A DNA stretch of 64,000 bases. Origin: Rhytidiadelphus loreus. Taxonomy: Eukaryota; Streptophyta; Bryopsida; Hypnales; Hylocomiaceae. The notes under the pieces were generated by a model that was not told where the DNA came from, did no database searches, and was given only the letters and a program-made list of their open reading frames with translations. The position numbers were made by a program, and so were the translations under genes. Below, in pieces: positions 12,236 to 24,200 of this stretch; position 1 is the stretch's first letter, and each line of letters opens with the position of its first letter. The stretch lies in NCBI GenBank assembly GCA_947034895.1, contig OX344761.1, positions 79,377,839-79,441,838 on the forward strand, in the 5' to 3' direction.

Positions 12236-12823
12236 TAACTAGCAAAAATAGATCATGGTTGGAAAGAAGTCAGCTACCTTAGTTAAGAAACAATCACAAC
12301 AGTTTTGAATCTGAACTCTCATAAAAAGAAATTATTTCCTCCTAAGTGAATGTAGAGGTTGTATCTTTTAACACATGGTGTTTGCAAATGCCAGGTGGGA
12401 ATGGGCCTTTAACTTTTGCACTTCTCCCTAAGTTAATGAAGGAGGGAAGAGAGATGAGTGGACAAGAAGGTACAAACAGAAGATCTTTTTCAATGAATAT
12501 TGTTGTCCATAATAGATCACCCTATAAAGCCATCACAGGAGGCTGTCTGAAATAGATACTTCTACATGTAAGTTACTCATTGAAGTTAAATAGAACTTAC
12601 ATGAAGTAACTTCTGTCATGCAAGTTACTCATTGGACTGTGATCTCCCACTCACAATAAATATGCCTCCAGGCTTGCTCCGTTTGCAAGTGCTAACTTAG
12701 TCACTTTGTATATCATGAGATGCTGATTGTTGAGCAAACCTGCAGTGGCTGCTTTCATGTAGTTTTAATTTTTTAACTTTTTAACTTTTTAACTTTTTTT
12801 TGAGACAAATGAAGCCTTCGTGT

Positions 12824-12964
12824 AATTTTAGAACTTGTAATGTACAGCAAAACTTTTTAACTTTTTTAGAACTTGTAATGTACAGCAAAACTTTTTAACT
12901 TTTTTAGAACTTGTAATGTACAGCAAAACTTTTTAACTTTTTTAGAACTTGTAATGTACAGCAA
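12824..12964. repeat. 38-bp tandem repeat, about 3.7 copies
   Basis: The unit contains AGAACTTGTAATGTACAGCA followed by AAACTTTTTAACTTTTTT and is essentially identical in each copy. Shorter TTTTTAAC repeats precede it (12765-12800). Near identity means recent expansion. Confidence 0.88.
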
Positions 12965-13516
12965 AGAATTCCAAGTGGAATAATACATCATATACCATCA
13001 TGGATGCACGGCACAGTTGTGTAGGGCATACTGGTCGTGGACACTCCGTGTCTGCGTAGGGCATTGTTGCTTGTACGCAATTTTTGTGAAACAGTCAATA
13101 GCAAATTTTGGACAAAAAGTATGCAATTAATATTTGAACCCATCAATAGATTCTCTTTGCTGCTTGTTTATTTGTCATGGTTCACAACCCTTCCAAATAC
13201 TATTTGTTCTTTGACAAAGAGATAGCATATATATGGTAGTTGGCATCATCAATGACAGAGATTCTTGTTGCTTTTGCATATCGAGAACTTGCAATTGAAA
13301 GTTCCCTTGTGGTTGCATCCCTAAAGTGGATGTACCTTGGTGGGATTTGTTTGCAACTTTCAAAATATTTTGGTGGGATTTTGGTGGGATTTGATTTAAA
13401 GTAAGAAAATAAAATCTACAAATTTATGCTACCACCATGAGTTAGAATTCAAATTACAAAATATTGATGTTATTCATATGTATTATTTTTTTCTAGCTTG
13501 AAATATGATTTTCAAA

Positions 13517-14456
13517 CCTGAAGGACCGAGGTACATTCTAAGAGATATTGTCAAAAATTGCCATATTTTTAGCACATTGGCCAAATTTGGAAATAATTCT
13601 TTTTAGTTGTGAACTTCAAATGTACAAAAGTGTAGTACACTATCATGAAAGGTGTGAATTTTTTTTTAACCTATTTGATTATATATGTTGAAAGATTATG
13701 TTTTAAGTAGCCCCCCTCCGCCTTTCATTTCATTTTTGTGCAATAGGATGAACAAACTTTGATCCCTCTTCGAGCAAAATATTTTGCTCTACACAAAATT
13801 GTGCCTCTATACCATTGAGTACTACAACTTTTTAGGTACACTCATGCAAAATTTTATAAGAAAATATAGGATCACCTTACTCTAAATCATCCTACAATAT
13901 AAGAAAGTCAAGTGAACTAGCAATACACTAGTCATTATTTGATGATTTCTTGTGCAACAAAGAAATTTTCTTTTTGAAATCCAAGTATGAAAACTAAGAG
14001 ACAAACATTTGAAATGTATTAAAAAATTTCAAGAATTCTTGAAAATGGAAATTTTAAGATAATAGTGTTTGTAGTTAAACAAAAATATTCTTTTTTCAAA
14101 CTTGTATGGTGGTATGATTAGTAGAAATTGATTCCTCATGGAATTAGATTTTTGCTCTAAAAGTGTTCTTCTATAAAAAATTCATATTATATCATGTTAA
14201 TTACATGCATGCCAAATTTCAAATATAGACAAGGATTTTAGTAAAAAAATGCCAAAATGGTCCATACTACCAATATTTTATTGAATAACAGAACTTTTGC
14301 TCTAGGCATCTAATTGCAATTTTTTTACATTCCCACAAAGGGGGTGAATGTTGACATCTTGTGTCAAATTTTTAGAAACATTTGTTCATTTTTAAATTCA
14401 TCATTACCTATTCAAATTCCAATTGTCCCTTGAATGGACATTTGGTACTTTAGGGA
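13517..14456. mobile_element. Decayed TTAA-flanked element (about 940 bp)
   Basis: The right end GGTACTTTAGGGA precedes TTAA (14457-14460). The left end CCTGAAGGACCGAGG follows a degenerate TTCAAA. Its length matches the other members. Internal similarity to the other copies is weak, so membership rests on the ends and the size. Confidence 0.45.
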
Positions 14457-14904
14457 TTAAATTTAAATTATAAAATATTGTTTTTAATTCTAACCTTCAA
14501 TTTTGGTAAAAGCAATGTTTATTCTAATTGAATGCGTCTCAATAAATTGCATATTTTTTGGTTGAATCTTGTTGGAAATCAAAAAAGTATTATAGATTTT
14601 CTTCATATGCATTTATTGGACACCAAATGAATAAATTATGAATTTTCAAAGATTTAAAAATAGGTGTTTCTAAAACCAACTCTCAAATCTCATGAATAAT
14701 GGGAGTGCATTTTATACAAGAATTTGTAGGGGTTAATTTTAAGAAGGGACTCAAATAGGTGTAGCTACCACAATCTTGAAATGCCAATGCAACCCAAAAG
14801 TGGTTGATGAATGGTCAAACATACCCTAATTTAGTTCAAAAATAGTTCTTTGAGTGAGTATGCATCACTTGGTGGTAGAATGCCCTTCGTTGAGGAACTG
14901 CTAA

Positions 14905-15186
14905 CTTTAGAGGGGATTTACCTTCTTTAGAAGATTGCAAGTTTCATGTAGTTTCCAAACTATGGAAATGTGTGCACTATTGCAGTCCGATGTGGCAAGA
15001 GCACTTCCATATGAGATAATTTAAAAAAAATTAAATTAAAAAAATTATTATTATTATTATTATTATTTATTATTATTAAAAAAAATTAATTAATTAAAAT
15101 TTTAAATTTTAAAAATATTCTAACTGTTCCTAAAGCAAGGAATAGGCCTAAAATGGCCCTCCCTTGCCCTAAAATCTCATCTAATG
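14905..15186. mobile_element. CATTAG-ended MITE with AT-rich core, reverse copy (282 bp)
   Basis: Its right end is the complement of CATTAGATGAGATTTTAGGG, and GCAAGGGAGGGCC follows inward. The core is an ATT-repeat and poly-A/T tract (15030-15115). It is collinear with the reverse complement of 46500-46792. The left end is weak. Confidence 0.5.
15024..15115. repeat. AT-rich microsatellite core
   Basis: Runs of ATT repeats with AAATTAA and TTAATTAATT. It forms the core of the CATTAG-ended MITE at 14905-15186. Confidence 0.8.
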
Positions 15187-15495
15187 TTTTTCACCTAAAT
15201 TCAAGGATCACAATAGATGCCTTCCTAGTGTATTTGGCAATGCCTACTTCTTTTGTTCTTGATCTAAATTTTAGCCATTAAAATGATATTTTTTGAATTT
15301 GAGCCCAACTATAATGAAATAAAGCTAATTAAGTCTACTTTCTACTCCAATTTGAAATTTTGTAAAATGTCTAAACTTGTGTATTTTATAGACTTTTGAA
15401 CTTTAGACCTATTATCACATTCTACTAAGTTTTTAATTATAGAATGACATAGAAAGTTGGTTTACACCATGATGTTCTACACGATAATATACATA

Positions 15496-15632
15496 AGGTA
15501 GGAGGTCTATAAATCACCCATTCAAGCTTACCTACCTCATCAATGACAGTAATAGATATTTCAAGTAGCATGTCATTCATTCCTAGATAGCAAACTCATT
15601 AAAAACCTGGTCAATTTAAAGACCTCCTACCT
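15496..15632. mobile_element. 137-bp MITE with AAGGTAGGAGGTC ends
   Basis: Left end AGGTAGGAGGTCTATAAATC after TA; right end GACCTCCTACCT before TA. It is the shortest member of the AAGGTAG-ended group, and its interior is unrelated to the 411-bp copies. Confidence 0.65.
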
Positions 15633-15779
15633 TAGATGTAGAAATTTCAAATTTTTTTGAGCTTATTTTGTATTTTATATAAATTTTCTATTGATGATAA
15701 TAACAATATCAAACTTTTACTAAAAATTCTAATATTTTTATGGCATTTAGACAACATTTGAATTAATTTCTAAAAGAAA

Positions 15780-16610
15780 AATAAATCCATTCATTTTCAA
15801 TGACAAAATCATGAATCTTTCTATGTAAGACATTAGTGCATATGTTCATCCTTGGAATTTGGTACAAAAAGGGGATATCTTGCATAGTAATTTGACATGT
15901 GAGCTTTTTTTTAAATAGATGATTCACATTGTACCCAAAAGGTGATGATTTCCATGTTGACCAGTCCGTCGTTATAGGGTTAAATAAGTTTTTTTTTTGT
16001 CACCATGAAGTTTTGCCACTAGTAGACATGCTCTTACAACTACTTGTGGCCTAAAATCCATTAATTTTTTTTTATTATAGAATGAAGCATCTAGGATAGA
16101 AGACTTTGATATTTGACTACATTGTTACAGGCTTCGGCATTTCAAAGTCAAGTTTGTAAGGACTCTACGGACGAGAGTGATCCAATGGATGACAAAGAAT
16201 CCTTCTATGAAAGGCTAAAGTACATATGTTCATTGGCTTGGGATTTTGTATGAAAAGGGGAAAACTTGCACAACAATTTGACTTCCATTGAGGTTTATTT
16301 TATATTATTTTATTCATACTTTATTTTTAAATAGATGATTCATACTGTACCAAAAATGATGATTTCCAAGGTGACCAATCCTTCCTTACAAGGTTGATCC
16401 TTGAAGGACGCTAAAGCCAAAAAATGGTCAATTGATGACTTCATTGTTCACTATAGAGATAAAGAAGAATGCACTCATTGGTCCAATAATCGGAACAATT
16501 TTGGTATCTACCTTGCTCATGGGAGGCCACATCTTTTAATGGTTAAACAATTTTTTTGTTGCGATGAAGTTAGACATGCTCTTATGTCTGCTTGTGACCT
16601 AACGTCACCT
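15780..16610. repeat. Degenerate direct duplication
   Basis: Phrases in 15780-16055 (CATATGTTCATCC, AAATAGATGATTCA, GGTGATGATTTCCATG, AGACATGCTCTTA) recur in the same order in 16190-16605. This indicates an old tandem duplication of roughly 300-400 bp. The first unit ends near TTATAGGGTTAA (15973-15984), which resembles an end of the TTAA-flanked elements. Confidence 0.5.
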
Positions 16611-16738
16611 GTGCATCTTCAATCTAAAGCTGCCATGCATGCATCCAGATGATGGTATCCCGTGACAAAAATCAATTACAACCACTTTCATGAAGCCCTG
16701 GTCATGTCACAATTTTGACATGTCTGATTGCCCACCTA

Positions 16739-17040
16739 AGAGATAGGAGGTCCATAAATTGCCCACCTAAGAGCTGAAACTGAATTTTGGGGAGGTGAAG
16801 CTTCTTAAAATATTTTTCAGTAAAATTTCCTAGAAAGACAAGTGGAATTGGCATCTAATTCAAGTTGTTTCATATTTTTTGGAGCTTTGTGGAATTACTT
16901 ATGAAAATTTGAAGTTGGAATGGCACATGACTCTAAAATTGCCCACCTCCTCAAATGTATATTGTTTATACATCCCAAAGGCTACAAAAAAGAAACATGT
17001 GGCAATTTTAGAGCTTGTGCGCTTTTAGACCCTCCTACCT
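16739..17040. mobile_element. Degenerate AAGGTAG-type MITE, about 302 bp
   Basis: The right end AGACCCTCCTACCT precedes TA; the left end AGAGATAGGAGGTCCATAAA is mutated. The interior TTTCATATTTTTTGGAGC and GGAATTACTTATGAAAATTTG match the 411-bp family. Confidence 0.5.
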
Positions 17041-17099
17041 TATCACTCTTGTATAGAATTTATTATTGGTATAGGGAAACAAGGAGAATGATCATAAGA

Positions 17100-19800
17100 T
17101 TTATGAGCCCATGAGTTTAGGAGTCTATATTATAAACACCTTTTATGGTTATAGGTGCAAGCTTATGTTATAGATACCTATATTATGGATACTTTTCCAT
17201 GTTATGGTATACCTATGTTATAGGTACATTTTTATAAATAATCACCTTCAATGGTTGTAGATATATATATGCCTACAACTAGGTGTTAAGGCTTGTATAT
17301 AGGCTCACACCTTTGTGTTCATGCAATAGCATTGTTGAGGAAAAACAACAATCTAAGTTGACCTTTGAACAATGTAGTGGATGTTTATTGTCCAATAGAT
17401 GACAAAGAATCCTTCTATGTCAAAATGTATATAAAAAATTTCATTCATATCTAGTTGCAAACAATAGCAACAAAAAGAGTGAGGCTTGAAATTAGTGGTC
17501 ATGGGCTTGTCTTTTTATTAAGGGTTAAATGTACTTTGGATAGATTATATGTCTTTGATTGGTTTTGTTTGCTTGTTTTGAAAAAAAAGCATACTTATTA
17601 CTTCACCACAAAGTACAACACTCATCAGAATTATCCCACATTGATTATTCCTGCCAGATATTATAAGGTCTGTCAATGCTTTTTTGCTTTGTTTTTTTGG
17701 AAAGAATAGTATGCATTAAAAGAAGGTGAAATAATCAATCCAGTTCAAGGTCCGCCCCTTCTTCCTTTTTTTTGAAAGAATGGTGTGCTTTAAAAGAAGA
17801 AAGAAGGGGAAACAATTAGTCCAGCTCAAGGTTTGTCCATGTCATTAGAGAAGAATTCAAGTCTAGGATGCCCAAATCAAAATTGGCTATTATTTGATAT
17901 GATTCTCTAAAAATGGCCAAGAAATGTCAACATGTCTATTATCAGTGTGGAGCCTTAGGCGATGAACATCATATTTTGAAGGTGTTGCCACTAGTAGCAA
18001 CAAGTAATGAAAAAACAATATACAACAATGATATCATTTGTTTGTCCCTTGGGTCTTATAAAATAAACATTGTTGTCAATGGTTCTACCACACAACATGA
18101 CTTCCTGCATGGCAACTAGTCATTTCCATAGCCAAATTCAATTTGATATTTTCATTGTTTGAAGTGGCAAGGTAACAACATAGACCTTGTTTGTACATAA
18201 TAGGGATACATAGCTATTGCTATATAGGTTGGACATGAGTGCATTGTTGCCAACTCAACATTTCATTGAGCTACATGTTTGATGGAAATATATGACAATG
18301 ACCATATAAATGGAATTATCCTTTATCTACAAACCAAACAATTCATTTTCAAGCCAAAAGTACCATGCATGTTGAGACCTGAATTCTTCTCTAATGTTTT
18401 TCTTTTTGAAGAATGGTGTGCATTAAAAAAAGAAAGAAGAAGAAACAATCATCAGCTAGGCTTTAGGTCTATTCATGTTATTCTTCTATTGAATTAAAGG
18501 TCATTTCACCTTGTGTGGTAAGTACTATTGGTACACATGTTTCATACTAGCCTCTCATGAATCTTCAATTGAAAAGATTGGAGTTTATTTATTTTCTACA
18601 CATACAGAATCATGCATTTTATTACAATTAGAGTCAATCAACCCATTGCCATTAGTCATCCGATTCCTCCATCTACAAGACCCTCCCATTTTTGTCAATC
18701 TCCCATTCATTTCCACAAAGTGTAAATCATATACTTTATATTTGTCATTGGGTGCTATTGTCAAAGAATGACAACAAATTCACACCTATTTATGAATGGT
18801 TTAATATGATTCCACTTGTATTTTATTCAATTCAACTAATTCTTTCTTTGAAAAATACAAGCAACAATCAACACATTGCAAAAGATACTTAGATTACAAA
18901 TCTAGGTGGTCATAGACTGTTCTACTATACCCATTGCATTGTATGACTCATATGTGATGATTTCAAGTGTACCATGAATAAATTATGCTCTGATATAATG
19001 AAGGCCGTCTATTCTAAAAGTAATTGTGCTCTAAAAGCAACCACTACTACAAAGGTACATTTTGCTTTCTTCAATGTACTAACAATCAATACATTTCAAA
19101 AGGTGGTTGCTTCTAATAACTACTATGTTTCAACTTCAAAAATTTGTAATTAATTCCACAAAGGTCCAAAAAAACAATGAAACAATAGACTTGGATTTGA
19201 TAGATGTCATTTCCATTTTTCTTCTTTCTATGAAAATTTACTAAAAATTGTTTCAAGTAATTTAGTTTCTCCACAAAAAAGTGATCAACTATTAAATGGT
19301 CACTTTAAGAACACACTACCTTAGCCTCCATTCTTAAATGGTCATTTAAAATTTTATTATAAATTTTTAATAATTAATAATTGGATACATTAAAATAAAA
19401 TTTAAAAGATTTTTTAAAGTAAATTTATTGTAAAAATAATTACAAAAATGCTTAATATAGTGAAATTTATTAAAGAAAAATGGAGATAATAGTGATTAAG
19501 GTAAGCCAACCCATGACAACCAAAGTGTCCAATACAAACACCTAGAAAATCACCCATTACAATCTTACATCAACCTATGGTAGACTTTTGTTAATAAATG
19601 AAATTAAGACTTCACTAGATTGGTTAATGACCAAAATCAATGCCTGCGAATTATTAGTGACTTTTTAAGGAACTTCTACCTTCCTAGTATAAACTCATTA
19701 CAAGAACTAAAATTTTCATCATGACAATGTTAGGAAATATTGTGACTATTTTAGGTGGTAAGATGACCATTATGAGTACAATTTTTGGAGGTTTTGGAGT
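17100..19800. other. Intergenic, no gene seen
   Basis: Apart from the small duplications near 17.7 kb, only short frames without known motifs. A segment near 19315 carries CACTACCTTA, a possible single end of an AAGGTAG-type MITE. Confidence 0.45.
17690..17845. repeat. Diverged duplicated segment, third copy near 18405-18500
   Basis: Two neighbouring stretches share AAAGAATRGTRTGC, TTAAAAGAAG, GAAAYAATYARTCCAG and TCAAGGT. A third copy follows at about 18405-18500 (GAAGAATGGTGTGCATTAAA). No coding capacity is evident. Confidence 0.45.
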
Positions 19801-19803
19801 AGT

Positions 19804-19912
19804 CTACACTGAATAGTGAAATTAGGTTGCCCCACACTAATTTCTCATATCTAACACTTTCAGACATAGTCAACTATAGTCTGGGGCAACCTAATTTCAC
19901 TATTTAGTGTAG
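19804..19912. repeat. Near-perfect hairpin, 31-bp arms and 47-nt loop
   Basis: Left arm 19804-19834 (CTACACTGAATAGTGAAATT...) and right arm 19882-19912 pair with a single G/A difference, which would be a G:U pair in RNA. The arms begin and end CTACACT/AGTGTAG. No gene is adjacent. Confidence 0.88.
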
Positions 19913-19919
19913 AGATTGT

Positions 19920-20575
19920 TTTAAACTAATTCGGTAGCACACTTAAAAATTCATAACAAACTTATACTTTATCAAAAAATAAAATTTCAAATGTTCTCTC
20001 CATGAAAAAATTACATGAAAAAAAATTAAAATTTTCAAAACCAACCATTCTACTTGTCATAGGCCTCAACTTCATGATATAATTTAAGAAAAATTCAATA
20101 CAAAAAGTTCAAAAGTAAAATATTTAAAGCTTTCAAGATACTACCTTCAAAGTGTCACAAAAATTATAATTTAAAAAAATTTGAAAAATTAAAATGGAAT
20201 AAAAAATAGATGATTGGAACTACAATTTTTTAGGTAAGCTCAAAAAGCATTTAAAATCAAGAACTATGTAGAAATTCAAATTTGACTTTCAAAATGTCCT
20301 AGAGGCTTGCAATGTCTTCTAACCCAAAAAAGACATTGTAGGACAAGACCTATCACCAAGGTACTTTGCCAAAAAAAGATTTGATTTTTGGACCAATAGG
20401 TGTATACTTCATTTCTACATTGATCTTGGAAAGTCATCTGTCACACCTTGAAAGGACATGGCCCACATGACCATGATAGTCACCAAAATACTCCAATTAA
20501 GCTTACTAGATTAACCTGAAAGGCATCAAAACACTCAGATTACTCAACCAATAGGTGCATTCTTTGTTTCTACAA
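19920..20575. other. Intergenic, no gene seen
   Basis: AT-rich, between the 31-bp-arm hairpin and the 220-bp TTAA element, downstream of ARP6. No coding signal was found. Confidence 0.45.
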
Positions 20576-20579
20576 TTAA

Positions 20580-20799
20580 CCCCTAAGCACTCCAACATCC
20601 ATATTCTAGAGGATGAACAAAGGGCTTCTAAGCACTATTTTGTCCAACTAACTTTTCATTCATCCAATGTAACAGTTGAATCTTGGAAAGACAACCTTCC
20701 TTAATGATCAACTTCATGAAATTACAGTAAATGATATTTCAGTAGAAAGATATAAGCAAAAATGTGCCAAAATTACACAAGGATCGAGGCGTTAAGGGG
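20580..20799. mobile_element. 220-bp TTAA-flanked miniature element, copy 1
   Basis: It begins CCCCTAAGCACTCC after TTAA (20576-20579) and ends GAGGCGTTAAGGGG before TTAA (20800-20803). A second copy of exactly the same length lies at 55529-55748. Both share GATGAACAAAGGGCTT, CATTCATCCAATGTAACA and AAAGACAACCTTC. Confidence 0.8.
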
Positions 20800-21299
20800 T
20801 TAATAGTGAAGTCATCCATCGGGCCTTTTAAGTCCGCGGCATCCTTAAAGCGTTAATTAAGGGTTAAAATATGAGCACAAAAGGAAACCTCTTTTGAAAG
20901 AGCGTTCCTGCGGTGAGCTACGATCAAAGGAGAAGAGACTTAATTTGATAACTTACCAAGTTTACACATAGTTTCTTCATCAAAACCAGTTTGAACCTAA
21001 ATCGGGTATCAGCTGTCACTTGAGAAATCTGTCGCACACAAAATCAATGAACATAAACGTTAGAAGCCTTGAGGTATTTTTTTCTCAAAACGGCTTTCGT
21101 CTAAGAAAACAGTTTACTTCAATTTTTTCAACAATAAACTCCATTACATTCTGTACCCAGAAATTTCATCCCTTGGCTTTCTGTGACACCAGCCAGAGGA
21201 TGAAATACCTCTTGGGACGGATATTTTCTTAAAGTGGTCACAAACAGCACGATAGCCGGCTCCCTACTTGGTGGGGGACAAAGAACGCAATAGAACTGA

Positions 21300-24200
21300 C
21301 TAATAATGTAACGTCAGAACACACCTTTGGCGACAACGCAAGGTTCCGTCCTCTTCGTACTCGGCCTTGCTCACAGCCCATGTGTGGTACTCAGGTCTAG
21401 CAGCCATTAGAGACGCACCTTTCCAAGCTGCTACAATTGGACTATACAAAACCAAAGTACAGAGTGATTCATATATACAAGTCGCACCAAGAAGCTCATC
21501 CTCCACATCGAACACAGTAACTATACTTCGCCAAGTCTCCAGCTGTTACTATTCAAGGTAATCGTCGACTCAGCTACTAATTAACCAGCAGACAATAGAT
21601 CATATTTGTAGTCACTGGCTTCGTAACATTGATCATGATCCTCTTTTACCACGGAGAGGCCAATAGAAACAACAATACGCACTATACGTTTCACCAACAA
21701 GTGGCATGCACATCTGTTACATGAGAAGACTGACAAAACATGACATTTCTTAACGACACAGCAGAGTTAAACATCAACTCAAACTTACCCAATTCACAGA
21801 ACAGTGTAACAAATCATCGACAAAGAAAGTGAATTTGAAGGATACCAGCCAACGACCTCAATGTTGATGTTATAATCGTCAGTTACAAGAGGTCTTAGCT
21901 CCTGTTCTCTGCAGTTTGCAATGTCAAATGATCATCAGAAACGAGAACAGCAAATTGTTGCAATACTGCAACACATAAGTACCGAAGTGGCCCACAACAA
22001 AGTTGCGCCAAAGACATTACTAAGACATTCTTCTCAAGTATTGATTCGTGCAGAAATAGTCTCTGGTACTTGATTCAGTGTTATAAAATGGAGCAGTGGA
22101 ACAAGAAAAACAGAAAAATGAGCATGGCACTAGCCTTGATAGGAGAAACAACACTGAAAAAAAAGAATAGTAATTTTACAGTGATATTGTGTGAAAAAGG
22201 GCCAAAGTAAATAGTTGGCAAGTGACTTACAGGCGATCCTTGAAACCCGGTAATAGAGTGTTCCCACCCGTCAAAAGCACACTGCAAATTATCAGATACA
22301 AATGTACTGGCTGAGATTATTCTTTAAAGAAAATCCAATTCTTGAAAGAAAATCCTTGAAGATGTTAAACCACGACCAAGAAGAGAACACTTGCTCCCAT
22401 GATTGCAAAGAATATGCAAGGCTCATTTAACAATCAGCATGCTATCACGAGGCACGAGGTGCTTCACAGATTATACCAAGGGAGAAGTGTTCATGACCTC
22501 AATTAAACATACCTCTGATAAAGAAGAGCATGGAGTTCAGGTTCACAAGCATTGACTGCTCGAACGATACACTCCGCAAGTCCAGCCTCGTTCATCCCTG
22601 CAAATTTGACATGGCGGGCTCCTGGTTAAATATTATGCACTGATGGAAACCAAGATGCAACATCTACCAGGAAACCAGACGTAACTTTGGCAAATATTCA
22701 AACCTTCAAAAAGAAGAATTACCAAGATCAGCCGGGTGGAACAACATCTCCGGCACCAAGAAGCGCTCATTAGTCAACGTCAACTCTTGCTGCAAGCATG
22801 TGCAATCGATTGTTTAATACCTAATGCAGTACACGAAGAAAAAACAATCTCCACACCATCCGTTTACAACCATATTTTGTCAATGAGTATCTGCAAACCT
22901 TACACCTGCTAACATGAGTGGAGACAGTTGCTAATGCTTAGCAATAGAGTTCAAAGAAATTGCAAGGAACGCCTGGTAAGGTGGTAGATATCATCACCTG
23001 GTCCTCTTGCTTCGAGGCAGGGGCTCGCTTTCGCTGTATCCGCCGTCTTCTAGTCTCTTCAACATGGTCCTCGTCAATGTGGTCCTCGTCCTCTTCATCA
23101 TCCTCGTCGCTGACATTTACAACCTAACAACTCCAGATCAGGTGCAATATTATATAGATTTACAAATTGCCCTTGAATGCCATTATCAGTCAGGAAGCCT
23201 CAGCCTTCTAAAGTTGTCCGCAATGAAGTCCTATCTAGAACTTCAGGAATACAAAACCAAAATCCGTAAAGGATGAAGGATTCATGGTCGCAAAACGGTC
23301 TAATCGGTTGATCCTATTGTGAGAATATGTAATTCGGATGACTCCAAATCATCTATCACCGAATCAGTCAAGCACATCATATGTGTTGGTTAAAAGTAAA
23401 TACAACGGAACAAAACAAAGTCTTAAAATGACCCACACAAAACTGTTAAAAAGAAATGAAGCCCAATCTGAGTCAATTGATCATTTAGGGGTTAAGGAGG
23501 ATCTACCTTGTCAGCAGCCACAGGTTTAAACTCCTTCACAAAACCTCGCTTATGTTTGACACCATCCGGAAGTACATACTCGCGCCGTAAAGAATTGGCT
23601 TTTCCTTTCAACCTGAAGTCCAAGTAGACATTTTCAATGCAATGCGTCGTAACCTAGCCCTCACAAACAACCAAAAAGAAATAAAAAACAAAATAAAATT
23701 TCGAAACATACAAAATAAGCAATCAATCTCCCGAAACACACAATGGGAAGACTATGAAATCCACATGTGCGACACCAACCGAGCAATGTTGAGATCACGT
23801 TCAATGTCCGTGGAGACAAAGCACAGCCGCTCCTTGACATCCTCCATGATATACGTCTCGTCCATAACATTCCAAGCCCGGTACGATACCAACTCCTTGA
23901 GATAATTCGTGAGCGCCTTGCCTCCCAGGTTGATCCGCTTCGCCGACGTCGTGACCACCTTGAAGTGCAAAAACATACAAAATTATTAGCCAAACGGCTA
24001 GAAGAGAAATTCTCAGCTACTAGCCAGAAAATGAAGATTTCCTACAAAAGAAACGTCAAAATGAGCCTAAAATGTATCAAATATAGTAGTTTCCACAACA
24101 AATTTAAGGAAACAAGAATATTCTACCAAAATGGCTGTAGTAATTTTGCAAATTTTGCAAAAACAAAGCAAAAGCAAGGACACCTTGTTCTGAAACACCG

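Larger units (their letters stand above)
10908..12279. mobile_element. AAGGTAGTCA-ended MITE split by a nested insertion
   Basis: The left end AGGTAGTCAACCTCATTCC and right end AAGAAGTCAGCTACCT lie next to TA. The left 370 bp (through AAACAAAACAATCTAA) and the right 45 bp match 49930-50288. The 961 bp between are a separate element (11275-12235). Confidence 0.75.

Noticed and set aside
16401..16652. 83-codon plus-strand frame
   Set aside because: It overlaps a degenerate direct duplication, has no motif I recognise and is broken in the sister copy.
23661..23993. 110-codon minus-strand arginine-rich frame
   Set aside because: It is an out-of-frame reading of ARP6 exon 3 and its flanks.
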